This document shows positions 10,115-19,234 of a stretch of 37,520 nt of DNA, one piece after another. Made by a program: the position numbers and the translations under genes. Where the stretch lies: the NCBI GenBank assembly GCA_021789195.1, contig JAJYJU010000003.1, positions 1 to 37,520 on the forward strand, given 5' to 3'. The notes beneath the pieces were generated by a model. That model made no database searches. It was not told the DNA's origin and worked only from the letters and a program-made list of their open reading frames with translations. Within the stretch, counting starts at the first letter, position 1. The number at the start of each line of letters is the position of its first letter. The DNA is from a bacterium (GTDB lineage Bacteria > Patescibacteriota > Saccharimonadia > Saccharimonadales > UBA4665).

Positions 10115-11386
10115 TTATTGATCGGTTTTCTTATTAGCGTCAATCACGTCTTGCGAAACCATTTTATATTTTCCGCGCCTTGCTCGCATCCTATGTGTGA
10201 CCGTCATGAAATCAATACTATCCTCGCTAGGTGTGCCCTCGATATCTTTAGTATCCATCATTTCTTTTAGGCTGGGATTTGATTTGACGTCAGATTTCTC
10301 GATCGGCTTCTGTACTCCAGGGGGTATTCCGTCGATCGGATCACGCCAGCTTGGAATACAAAACTTATCCCATGCTTTAGTAATAACGTTGTCAATAGTA
10401 TAGGGCGGGTAGCCTACAAAACTCATCAGACCGCGCTCTTCAATTTGGTCTTGAAATTGAGAATAATACTCATCCATTTCTTTACAGGCGTCTTTTAAAT
10501 CCTTACCCGGAATGAAAATTTGCCCTTGCTCGCAAAAGAGAGGGACAGTCTTTGCGTGCAGTTTATCTGCCGATGTGAAGACCTGACAAAATGGCAGATA
10601 GTATAAATATGCAATATCCAGCTTGTTACTTGGTCGATTAGGCGATATTAAACCTTTGATCATAGCGACATAAAAGAACAAATCCACTCTTAAGACATAC
10701 GTTGCGTACGGAGCAAGTTCAACAATATTTTTAGCACCACTCGATTTATAAGCATCTACAAATATTTGGTACATGCTCGGATTGATGCCAAATAATTGAA
10801 ACATCAGGTACAGGATCTTTTCATCACTGTTTGCAACAAACTCATCTACGTACTCTTTGACCAGCTCAAGCGTAGTCAGCTTCCTGCCAGTAGGAATTAT
10901 GTTTTTGACAATCGCAAATATCGCTTCATAGTCAGTCGTATCAAGATCCTTACGCCAAGCAAGAGCAAACTCCTTTTCCATTTCTTCAAATTCGCCATTT
11001 TGCCAGCGTTGTAGAGCTTTAGCCTCGGAAAACTCACCAAGATCCATACCAACTCTACCGCTAGCTTCTTGTTTAACTTTGCCAGCACGTACAATGGGTC
11101 GCCCGTCCATGTTCGGGTGATTACCATTCATGTCTTGTGCTATAAGATCTCTATGGTGCATACATGGAGCAACACCATCGACGGGTGTCTTAGCCGCAAT
11201 CTCACTAACTAACTCCATGGCCGCTACGGGATTGTCTCGATCACTACGGCTTTTGGTTAGGTCGGCTAGAGTTTCGGAGTATAACATCGGACATATATTC
11301 GTAAAAAAGAATTCGTCTAGCCAAATAGACTGGTCGATGCTCAGCATTTCAAGAGCAGACTTGTCGATAAGTATTACTGGACCCAT
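10115..11386 (-). CDS. PIN-like domain protein (putative nuclease)
   Basis: 'VILIDKSALEMLSIDQS...FFFTNICPMLYSETLADL' N-terminal and 'NKLDIAYLYYLPFCQVFTSADKLH' C-terminal acidic motifs; TATACT 6 nt before ATG. Confidence 0.6.
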   Translation of the reverse strand: MGPVILIDKSALEMLSIDQSIWLDEFFFTNICPMLYSETLADLTKSRSDRDNPVAAMELVSEIAAKTPVDGVAPCMHHRDLIAQDMNGNHPNMDGRPIVRAGKVKQEASGRVGMDLGEFSEAKALQRWQNGEFEEMEKEFALAWRKDLDTTDYEAIFAIVKNIIPTGRKLTTLELVKEYVDEFVANSDEKILYLMFQLFGINPSMYQIFVDAYKSSGAKNIVELAPYATYVLRVDLFFYVAMIKGLISPNRPSNKLDIAYLYYLPFCQVFTSADKLHAKTVPLFCEQGQIFIPGKDLKDACKEMDEYYSQFQDQIEERGLMSFVGYPPYTIDNVITKAWDKFCIPSWRDPIDGIPPGVQKPIEKSDVKSNPSLKEMMDTKDIEGTPSEDSIDFMTVTHRMRARRGKYKMVSQDVIDANKKTDQ

Positions 11387-11392
11387 GCGTTA

Positions 11393-11418
11393 AGTATAGC
11401 GTTACGCTAAGGTAAAAT
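11393..11418. promoter_or_regulatory. divergent -10 boxes for the 10115-11386 (-) and 11425-12429 (+) genes
   Basis: TATACT (minus, 11393-11398) and TAAAAT (plus, 11413-11418), each 6 nt before its ATG in a 38-nt intergenic gap. Confidence 0.5.
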
Positions 11419-11424
11419 AAGTTT

Positions 11425-12429
11425 ATGGATAACAATCTCGGGGTTAAATATTTCGTGACATGGCACCCTCCAAAGGAAAGTGTTACTGTCGGTAATATCA
11501 AAGTCTCTGCGGGTGACGAAATTGTGATAACCACCAAAAGCACCAACGCAAGTGGTCAGTCAAGACGTTCTACGGTTAGCTTAGAGTACGAAACATTGGC
11601 ACAAGGTGAGCTAGACTTATGGGTACTTTTCCATGCCTTTGTTATTGGAGACCCTTGGACACTTCCATCATATATGGGCACTATTGAAGGTGTCATATCT
11701 CACACCGGCAATCCATCTGGCTCACAGAGAGACTACGAGGACTTTTTGAATACTGCCTACCGGACAGAAGGCATTACTCAAAAGATGAGCTATAGCGATT
11801 TACACGCTAGATTCGTCTATGTAAACGAAAAACAAGTTGGCATGATTAAAAACCTCCATTTGGACCTGAAACCTGGGTCTCAGTGGTCACATCCCGAAAT
11901 GGCGGATTATTCATACTGGAGAATGGTGATTGATTTTTCAATTGTCGAAGCGATACTTGGGCGACAGCCGTTTTGCGAAGAAACACATGACTGCTCGATA
12001 TGTCATAAGAGCGGGCTCCAGCACAATCCAGTTGATGCGAAAGAATGGATAAGGATCAGGCTGCTGGATATCACCGGTAACGAAGAAAAGACAGATCAGT
12101 ATATGAAGGTCATTTGGACTGTTCGACAAAATATCCGACACAAAACAGCGCATGAGAGCGATTACCCACACGAAAGACCTTCAAGCCAGCTCCAACACGG
12201 AGAGAATGAGTTTGATATTGAGACGGTTATAAATAATTTTAGAACAGATAACCATGCGTTAACCGCCCTTGAGCAAAATATGCACGAAGTAACGAGAATA
12301 TTACTATTGGACAATGTTTTGCAGACGAAAATCTTTCCTGATATACGCCCATATATGATTCGCTCAGGTGGCATGACATGGGATGAGTTCATCAAACTAG
12401 TCGAACCAAGCCAGATATCAGACAGCTGA
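11425..12429 (+). CDS. hypothetical protein with possible HEPN-like C-terminal region and Cys/His cluster
   Basis: 334 aa; 'CEETHDCSICHKSGLQH' possible metal site; 'VRQNIRHKTAHES' R-x4-H type motif; TAAAAT 6 nt before ATG. Confidence 0.5.
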   Translation: MDNNLGVKYFVTWHPPKESVTVGNIKVSAGDEIVITTKSTNASGQSRRSTVSLEYETLAQGELDLWVLFHAFVIGDPWTLPSYMGTIEGVISHTGNPSGSQRDYEDFLNTAYRTEGITQKMSYSDLHARFVYVNEKQVGMIKNLHLDLKPGSQWSHPEMADYSYWRMVIDFSIVEAILGRQPFCEETHDCSICHKSGLQHNPVDAKEWIRIRLLDITGNEEKTDQYMKVIWTVRQNIRHKTAHESDYPHERPSSQLQHGENEFDIETVINNFRTDNHALTALEQNMHEVTRILLLDNVLQTKIFPDIRPYMIRSGGMTWDEFIKLVEPSQISDS

Positions 12430-12480
12430 CAGTCCGAACCGTAAATCGTACTTAATAATAGTTATGACTTCCTTTATCGT

Positions 12481-12521
12481 GGGGAGCTAAGACTAACTAC
12501 AGTATGAAGTTGAGTTTGTCT
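12481..12521 (+). repeat. dispersed leader repeat copy 1
   Basis: GGGGAGCTAAGACTAACTACAGTATGAAGTTGAGTTTGTC. Confidence 0.7.
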
Positions 12522-12551
12522 CCAACAAGCAATTAGATTACCGAACTTTGT

Positions 12552-12557
12552 TATCAT
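12552..12557 (+). promoter_or_regulatory. -10 box TATCAT 6 nt upstream of ATG (candidate leaderless promoter)
   Basis: TTTGTTATCAT-TAAGTT-ATG. Confidence 0.5.
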
Positions 12558-12563
12558 TAAGTT

Positions 12564-14357
12564 ATGGAAAAATACTCGATCAATCACCAATCAGTAGATA
12601 TTCTTCTATCTTGGGTTAAATCAGGCGTGGTTGCCATACCAGAAATACAAAGGCCTTTTGTATGGAAGAAATCTCAGGTTCGCGATCTTATGGACTCGTT
12701 ATATCAAGGTTACCCAGTTGGATACATCATTACATGGCAAAACCCTCATGTACGACTGAAAGACGGCACAACTTCCCAGGGAAAGCACGTATTGATTGAT
12801 GGCCAGCAACGCATTACAGCATTACGAGCCTCTGTGCTTGGGCTGCCTGTAATGAATAACAAATATAAATTTGAAAATATTGCTATCTCATTTAACCCAC
12901 TGACAGAAGAATTTAAAGTTAGAGATAAAGGCACAGAAAACGGTAGTAGTTGGATCTCTGACATTACTGAAGTTATGAATAATGACTTCAACCAACTTCA
13001 ATTTCTAGATACCTATTTGGACAAAAACACAGAAGCTGACAAAAACACAGTTCATGATCATGTTTTAAAGCTAATCCAAGTAAAAAATAAGAATATTGGG
13101 AATATTGTACTGTCAGCTGAATTACCCATAGAAATTGTTAATGAAATATTTATACGTATAAATAAATCGGGCGTTAACTTATCCAATGCAGATTTTGCTA
13201 TGAGCAAGATAGCTGTTCACGAGATAGAGCCTGGTGATGAGTATGGAATGTCGTTGCGCAAATTTATAGATTATTTTTGTAACCTTACAGTAGATTCAAC
13301 TCATTTTAAAGATATTGAAGAAAACGACACTCAATTCACTCAAACCAACTATTTCAAACATATAACCTGGCTCAAGAGTGAGAATGACGATATATATAAT
13401 CCTGACTATAACGATATTTTGCGCGTTGCTGCTTTAACAGAATTTAACCGCGGCCGGTTAAGCGATCTTGTAGCACTGCTATCTGGCCGTAACTTTGAAA
13501 CACGAGAGAACCTAAAAGAAATAGCAGATGATTCATTTAAAAAGCTTGAATCGGGTGTGTATAAGTTTACTCGCGAATTACACTTCAAGCATTTTGTTCA
13601 AGATATACTACGCGCTAGCGGTTTTAAAGATGCAAGCATGCTGCCTGCTAAAAATGCTATTAATTATGCATACGCTATGTACATACGAGCTCGCGATATA
13701 GGAGAAGATGCTACGATTCGGGATAGGTATATTAAACGTCTGCTAGTATTATCTCTACTAACTAGTAGGCATTCAGGGTCATTTGAAACTCAATTTGAAC
13801 ATGACATCAAGCTAATAAATAAACCCGGAGATATTGAGGATTTTGTTAAAAGCATAGAAGAACAGACACTAACCGAAGTTTATTGGTCATTAACTTTGCC
13901 AGACGAATTCAATAAGACTAACATTACAAATCCTTTTTGGAACTTATTTGTTGCTTCACAAAATAAACATAATAAATCTAGCTTTTTATCAGAGTCTAAT
14001 AAAGTTTCAGACATGACCACTGCGCAAGTTCATCACGTATTTCCTAAGAATTATTTAGCAAAAAACGGTATCGATAAAACAGATTACAATAAAATTGCAA
14101 ACTTTGTATATTTGCGTGACGATATAAACATAAAAGTAAGTGATCTCGAGCCCGCTCAATACATGGCAAGAATTAAAGAATATAAAGGCACATTCGGTAG
14201 TGATATTGAAAACGAGGGCATGCTAGATAAGAATCTTAAAGATAATTCATTACCTAAGTCATTAATTAACTCAACATATAAAGAATTTTTCGAGTTCATG
14301 GAAGCAAGAAGAAAACTAATGGCTAATGCCATTAAACAATACTACGATACCCTTTAA
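12564..14357 (+). CDS. single-chain GmrSD-like type IV restriction protein (DUF262 + DUF1524 HNH)
   Basis: N-term 'IPEIQRPFVWKKSQVRDLMDSLYQGYPVGYIITWQ', 'LIDGQQRITALRA'; C-term HNH 'VHHVFPKNYLAKNG...NFVYLRDDINIKVSD'. Confidence 0.92.
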   Translation: MEKYSINHQSVDILLSWVKSGVVAIPEIQRPFVWKKSQVRDLMDSLYQGYPVGYIITWQNPHVRLKDGTTSQGKHVLIDGQQRITALRASVLGLPVMNNKYKFENIAISFNPLTEEFKVRDKGTENGSSWISDITEVMNNDFNQLQFLDTYLDKNTEADKNTVHDHVLKLIQVKNKNIGNIVLSAELPIEIVNEIFIRINKSGVNLSNADFAMSKIAVHEIEPGDEYGMSLRKFIDYFCNLTVDSTHFKDIEENDTQFTQTNYFKHITWLKSENDDIYNPDYNDILRVAALTEFNRGRLSDLVALLSGRNFETRENLKEIADDSFKKLESGVYKFTRELHFKHFVQDILRASGFKDASMLPAKNAINYAYAMYIRARDIGEDATIRDRYIKRLLVLSLLTSRHSGSFETQFEHDIKLINKPGDIEDFVKSIEEQTLTEVYWSLTLPDEFNKTNITNPFWNLFVASQNKHNKSSFLSESNKVSDMTTAQVHHVFPKNYLAKNGIDKTDYNKIANFVYLRDDINIKVSDLEPAQYMARIKEYKGTFGSDIENEGMLDKNLKDNSLPKSLINSTYKEFFEFMEARRKLMANAIKQYYDTL

Positions 14358-14504
14358 GAATTTTGTTAGAAAAAATGCGACAAACTTTCTAAGTATCCCG
14401 ACAATATGTCAGAATACTCTAATTTTATGTTGATTGCATCAATTTAAAAAATTAGTTAAATACCAGTTGAGGGAACCTATTATAAGCACTTTTAACTTAC
14501 TACA

Positions 14505-14640
14505 TTTCTAAAACATTAGAAAACTTATTTAATATTTCATTTAATTTATCTCGTGAGCCAGTACACCAGATCATTTCTATAAATTAACGGATTGAAACCA
14601 ATATAGTCGACATGCTCTTCATTCAAACTAAATAATAATT
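14505..14640 (-). pseudogene. decayed 3' fragment of a NUDIX hydrolase gene, paralogous to 29013-29444
   Basis: Minus-strand translation gives 'LNEEHVDYIGF' and, after a frameshift, 'WCTGSRDKLNEILNKFSNV'; compare intact 'LNEEHIDYRWF...WWTGSRDQLNEILNKF'. Confidence 0.85.
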
Positions 14641-14717
14641 TTAAATCTATATGTATGTTTGAATAAAATATATAATCAAGTTAGTACATTGTAAACTTAC
14701 TTATTAAATCTTACTTA

Positions 14718-15212
14718 ATGAATACGCAGCTAGCAAAAGAGATACTCCGTAGAGGCGAAATAGATCAAGCTATGCGTAATAAGTTCATCGCGGACGGATC
14801 TACATGGGACGAATCTGTCGATATAGATAATACAAATTTCATGAAGAAAGTAATTGAAAAGCATGGGTGGCCTAAAATTAGTTACATCGGCAAGAAAGCT
14901 TCAGATACTGCATGGCTACTAGTGCAGCACTCAGATCATGATATAAAGTTCCAAAAATTAGTACTTAGTTTAATGAAAGATTTACCTGGTAATGAAGTCA
15001 ACAAATCTAATATTGCTTACCTTGTGGATAGAGTTCTCGTTGCTGAAAATAAACCGCAGTTGTATGGAACTCAATTTCATTCGATTGGAGATAAATTAGT
15101 TCCCAAACCAATAAAAAATAAAATAAACCTCGATAAAAGAAGAGAGAGAATGGGCTTAAGTAGATTCGCTGATTATGAGGAACTTATGATTAAAAAATAC
15201 GGAAACGATTAA
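14718..15212 (+). CDS. DUF6624-like protein
   Basis: 'GWPKISYIGKKASDTAWLLVQHSDHDIKFQ', 'NIAYLVDRVLVAENKPQLYGTQF', 'RRERMGLSRFADYEE'. Confidence 0.65.
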   Translation: MNTQLAKEILRRGEIDQAMRNKFIADGSTWDESVDIDNTNFMKKVIEKHGWPKISYIGKKASDTAWLLVQHSDHDIKFQKLVLSLMKDLPGNEVNKSNIAYLVDRVLVAENKPQLYGTQFHSIGDKLVPKPIKNKINLDKRRERMGLSRFADYEELMIKKYGND

Positions 15213-15856
15213 CAACAAAATTAAAACTATACGAGTGTAATCAAATTATAATTAAAGATAGTAATGGCTAGCTTTATAAACTACCTATAATGCTATCTAA
15301 TGCATAGTGACGCTCTTTTAGTGATTGGCAAAATGAGCCTCCCAACGTAAACACAATCAACACTTTATAGTTCATATATTTTAATAATTAGTAGGGGCAG
15401 GGAATTGCTTAATATTCCTTTAGCTTACATAGAGACGGTTAAGTCAATAAAATATCTTCTTGGCTTTTACTTAAAAAATGGAGGGTCATTTACATCAAAT
15501 TATCAATCTTTTGTTAAAACATATCTCGTGTCGAGCTTTGGGTTGATTGGTGTCCAGTTATTAAGAATATGAGAGGTTCCTAATGCTGCTAATCAGTAGG
15601 TAGTTTTTTTAAGACAACTCGGCATTAAATTTAAATAGTCATGAGGTCAGACTGTCATAAGATAATCGCATATTAAGTTTTAAATGACTGACCTTGGACT
15701 TATATGTTAAAAGAGCTTTAATTTTCAATTGAGACGAAAATATTCAGACAATAAATAATATGATATACATTGATGGAATTGTTATTTAAGCAAGACTGGC
15801 TAAGATTATCTAATTGAAGAAAACCATGAACTTTACTGCAAAAGACATTTAACTTC

Positions 15857-17110
15857 TTAGCGTTTCTTTGAAAGCGATTGACCAACTCTAGCAATTGCAC
15901 CTACCACTAAGGCATTGCCCATAAAAAACGCTCGTTTACTATCCGATATCCCATCTAGCTTTGTATGATTATCTGGAAACATATTAAGACGTTCAAGCTC
16001 TAATGGAACTAGTCGGCGATAGCGACCCGAGGGAGTTTTAACTACATGTTTAAAACGGGATGCGCCTCCACCCCCCTCGCCAGTGATAATTGTCCGAGAT
16101 GGCTTGTCTAAAGCATCGGGAAATACCATTGCTCCTTCAGAATAGTTATAAATATGCCCATTTAATGATTTTCGTTCTTCTTTCTTGGCTCCCTTTAAAT
16201 ACAACCAAGATTCGAGCTTTTTCTTGGGAATAAAAAACTCTTCAGGTACGTCTTTCTCGTCTATAAGTATTTGGCCAAGAGTAATATTTTTACCTTTATG
16301 CACTGATTCAACTCGACCAGTAAATGCTACACGATTAATCATTAAGCCTGCATTATAAAATGGACTTAATTTAGGATTATCTGACGAGAAGTTTTTTGTG
16401 ATTTCTGCAAAAGTGCCCTCTATCTCGATTTCATTAACATGCATTTCTTTCTTTACTGTAAAAGCATCAGCAAGTATGCCGTCCTTAGTTAACCAATCAT
16501 TTGGTGAAGATTTTGTAGCTTTGTCATAAAGTTTCGTGCCTTTTTTATAACCAATAATAAAAATACGCCGACGTCGTTGTGGAAAGCCATACTCAGCAGC
16601 ATTTATAACTCGCCATTCGATGGCGTAGCCAAGGTCTGAAAGTGCAGCAATCATCACTGCAAAATCTTTGCCACGTTGTTTAGCGGGTGATTTTAGTAAT
16701 CGATCAACATTCTCTAAAAATAAGTAATCAGGAGCGTTCTTGCCTTTACGACTGAGGATAGTATAGATAGACCAAAAAAGTACACCTTTTTTACCAATAA
16801 GTCCGTGTGAATTCTTTAATGTACTTGCCACTGAATAATCCTGGCAGGGAAAACCGCCAACTAACAAATCGTGGTCTGGAATACCGTTAAAGTCGTTTTC
16901 GATTACCTTTTCTATATCTCTACCGCTAAAATTCTTATCTCCAAATCGTGCAACATAAACCTCTGATGCATGTTGGCGTGTAGTAGCTGGCTCATATTGA
17001 TTAGCCCAAACTGTCTTATAACTTGTTTTACTATCACTTGCACTTTCTAAACCTATACGAAAACCACCCACTCCAGCAAAAAGTTCTACAATCTTTATAC
17101 TTTTTCCCAT
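15857..17110 (-). CDS. DNA (cytosine-5) methyltransferase (type II modification enzyme)
   Basis: 'IKIVELFAGVGGFRIGLE', 'DLLVGGFPCQDYSVA', 'LFLENVDRLL', 'RRRRIFIIGY', 'RRLVPLELERLNMFPDNHT'. Confidence 0.95.
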   Translation of the reverse strand: MGKSIKIVELFAGVGGFRIGLESASDSKTSYKTVWANQYEPATTRQHASEVYVARFGDKNFSGRDIEKVIENDFNGIPDHDLLVGGFPCQDYSVASTLKNSHGLIGKKGVLFWSIYTILSRKGKNAPDYLFLENVDRLLKSPAKQRGKDFAVMIAALSDLGYAIEWRVINAAEYGFPQRRRRIFIIGYKKGTKLYDKATKSSPNDWLTKDGILADAFTVKKEMHVNEIEIEGTFAEITKNFSSDNPKLSPFYNAGLMINRVAFTGRVESVHKGKNITLGQILIDEKDVPEEFFIPKKKLESWLYLKGAKKEERKSLNGHIYNYSEGAMVFPDALDKPSRTIITGEGGGGASRFKHVVKTPSGRYRRLVPLELERLNMFPDNHTKLDGISDSKRAFFMGNALVVGAIARVGQSLSKKR

Positions 17111-17150
17111 TCATATATATTAGCATCTTGTGTTATAGGCATATCGGATT

Positions 17151-17185
17151 ATGAGTTACTTATAGTCCGTTGATTTATATGCAAC
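17151..17185 (+). promoter_or_regulatory. C-box operator of a restriction-modification controller
   Basis: ATGAGTTACTTATAGTCCGTTGATTTATATGCAAC; strongly resembles the ACTTATAGTCCGT-GATTATAGTC C-box core known from PvuII/Esp1396I-type systems (recalled, not searched); lies between divergent M and C genes. Confidence 0.75.
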
Positions 17186-17205
17186 AATCCAAGACAATGG
17201 TACTA

Positions 17206-17436
17206 ATGAGCAAGAAACTTAATGCGCCTGTTCAATTTGGTAAACGTATAAAATTATTGAGAAATAGCCTTAATTTAAGTCAAGAAAAAATCGCAACTAA
17301 AATCGGGATAGATAGAACATACTATGCTTCTGTGGAAAGTGGGAAACGTAATATATCTATAGAGAACATTAAAAAAATTGCTGACGGATTTAATATTACG
17401 CTAGCAGAATTATTTGAGCACGGATTTGATGAATAG
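17206..17436 (+). CDS. XRE-family HTH controller (C) protein of the R-M system (ORF track starts at 17170 TTG, which lies inside the C-box; ATG 17206 or 17179 more likely)
   Basis: 'FGKRIKLLRNSLNLSQEKIATKIGIDRTYYASVESGKRNISIENIKKIADGFNITLAELFE'. Confidence 0.88.
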   Translation: MSKKLNAPVQFGKRIKLLRNSLNLSQEKIATKIGIDRTYYASVESGKRNISIENIKKIADGFNITLAELFEHGFDE

Positions 17437-18256
17437 TAATTTAGTAAGGCTATTATCTATAGGTATCAACAGCAGTGTAGCTAGAAAAGCTAGGATTAAG
17501 CGTTTATATAATATAGAGGCTTTATCAGGCCTTAACAGAGTCGGATTAGAGTTTGGCATAATTGAAAGAAGACTATTGATACACACTTCCTCAAACGGAG
17601 AAAAGATATATATACAATATCCTGGTAAAGAATCTAATAACACAACAAATAATGATAAGCTTCGTCCTTGGGATTTCCGGCCACGTCTACTTTTAGCGAC
17701 AGGCGAGCAAATGAAAGATTTGTCGTTTGGAGATATATGGGACGACCTAGCAACTTTGCATGACCTGGATAATACCATACTGTCTGAATTGGCAGCAGTA
17801 TTTTACCGAATGGCTGCTACTATAGATACTAATCTAGTTAAGAAAGAATATTCATACGAAGATATCGATATAAAGAATAAAGAAGTAGTCAATACTGGAG
17901 CTATAACTCTTGAATGGTATGATTACAGTATTAATGATGAAATTATTAATGCAATTGAAGCAAAGATACCAACTATTCGTAATGTGTCGCTATTTGGGTA
18001 TTTAATATATAACTACCTCCTAGTCCAGAATGAAGATTGCAAGTACTACTATCGTGACGTGATAATACGAAAGGGCGAATGGAGACTAGGTCAAGGACTA
18101 AATAACACCTTACTTTCACACATATCTGTGATTGAATTTTTAAAAAACGAAATTACTTTTTCGGAGATAATGACTAGATTTCAAAGAGGAATGGGCGTAG
18201 CCAAGCCAACAAATGAGCATATAGAAATCGCTACCGGTGGAATAGTTTTTAAATAG
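17414..18256 (+). CDS. predicted type II restriction endonuclease (by position; family not recognised)
   Basis: Overlaps the 3' end of the C gene, as in PvuII-type R-M loci; 280 aa; no motif recognised by eye. Confidence 0.6.
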   Translation: MSTDLMNSNLVRLLSIGINSSVARKARIKRLYNIEALSGLNRVGLEFGIIERRLLIHTSSNGEKIYIQYPGKESNNTTNNDKLRPWDFRPRLLLATGEQMKDLSFGDIWDDLATLHDLDNTILSELAAVFYRMAATIDTNLVKKEYSYEDIDIKNKEVVNTGAITLEWYDYSINDEIINAIEAKIPTIRNVSLFGYLIYNYLLVQNEDCKYYYRDVIIRKGEWRLGQGLNNTLLSHISVIEFLKNEITFSEIMTRFQRGMGVAKPTNEHIEIATGGIVFK

Positions 18257-18369
18257 GTATTATTCAAAACAATTTGTTTTTATTATTAATGCAAGAAGGT
18301 CAAAATACTAGCCATTGCTGGCATAAAGTGCTAGCCATTATTGGATAAATTTTTTCAGAAGAAACCTAC

Positions 18370-19005
18370 TCAGAACTTTCCCTTTAAGCTATCAATGTCC
18401 CAAAGTGCAAGATGATTTCCAGGGTGGTTTCGGCCACCATCACGATAGTCTGTATCATATATATCAATATATTCTGGCAATGAAAACGGCGGGATTAAGA
18501 GATTTATAGGTCTCCAATGACCATCTATCGTATCTACATTAATTAACTCATTAGGATATTGTGTGGTTAGTAAAAATTTAGCACCCGACAGTGCAAAATT
18601 CCCAAGCGCCAATTTAACATCTTCATTTGAGAGATGGACTAAGCAATCACGACAAATAATCAAATCAGACGAAGGCAACTGATCTTCAGTTATATCTGCA
18701 ACAGCAAATCTCCAATTCGAATGGTCGGAATATTTCTGCTGAAGACTGCCTATAATAGGTTTAACAATATCGACGCCTAAGTATGATACGTTCGGAAATT
18801 GTGACAGTACATGTGGCATCCAATTAAAATCACCACATGGCGCGTCAAGTACGCTATTAACTTTACGTTTTGTAACAACATCATTAATTGCAAGACTAAC
18901 TTCAATAGTTTGTCTTAATTCTGACCCCCTTCCTGAAATCGATTCATCAGAGCCCCATCGGTTATCTTTATAGATTTTAGTAAAAATCGCTTCGTTATTT
19001 TTCAT
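18370..19005 (-). CDS. class I SAM-dependent methyltransferase
   Basis: 'VNSVLDAPCGDFNWMPHVL', 'YLGVDIV', 'DLIICRDCLVHLSNEDV'; TAAAAT 6 nt before ATG. Confidence 0.85.
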   Translation of the reverse strand: MKNNEAIFTKIYKDNRWGSDESISGRGSELRQTIEVSLAINDVVTKRKVNSVLDAPCGDFNWMPHVLSQFPNVSYLGVDIVKPIIGSLQQKYSDHSNWRFAVADITEDQLPSSDLIICRDCLVHLSNEDVKLALGNFALSGAKFLLTTQYPNELINVDTIDGHWRPINLLIPPFSLPEYIDIYDTDYRDGGRNHPGNHLALWDIDSLKGKF

Positions 19006-19234
19006 AATTAAATTTTAATGATACCTATATTTTTCCACTTATATCAAGCTAAGCAGTAATTAAATAATTAGGGAGCGAGTTTGTATTTAAACCCGAATAC
19101 GCCCTAATTAATTTATTTAAGCACATCATTTACTTTTTTAGTAGTATATTGTAATAGTGTTTATCTTTTGTATAATTTAGAGGTGAATACTGCAACTTAC
19201 TAGAATAAGGAAATTAATTACTTGGTAAAAATGT

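Noticed and set aside
10796-11393. ORFs 10796..11014 +, 10897..11127 -, 11130..11393 +
   Set aside because: Alternative-frame or antisense ORFs within the PIN-like gene.
11938-12395. ORFs 11938..12171 - and 12162..12395 -
   Set aside because: Antisense to the 11425 gene.
15718-15900. ORF 15718..15900 -
   Set aside because: Overlaps the methyltransferase 3' end in another frame; no recognisable motif, Asn/Leu-rich AT noise.
17410-17778. ORF 17410..17778 -
   Set aside because: Antisense to the predicted REase gene.
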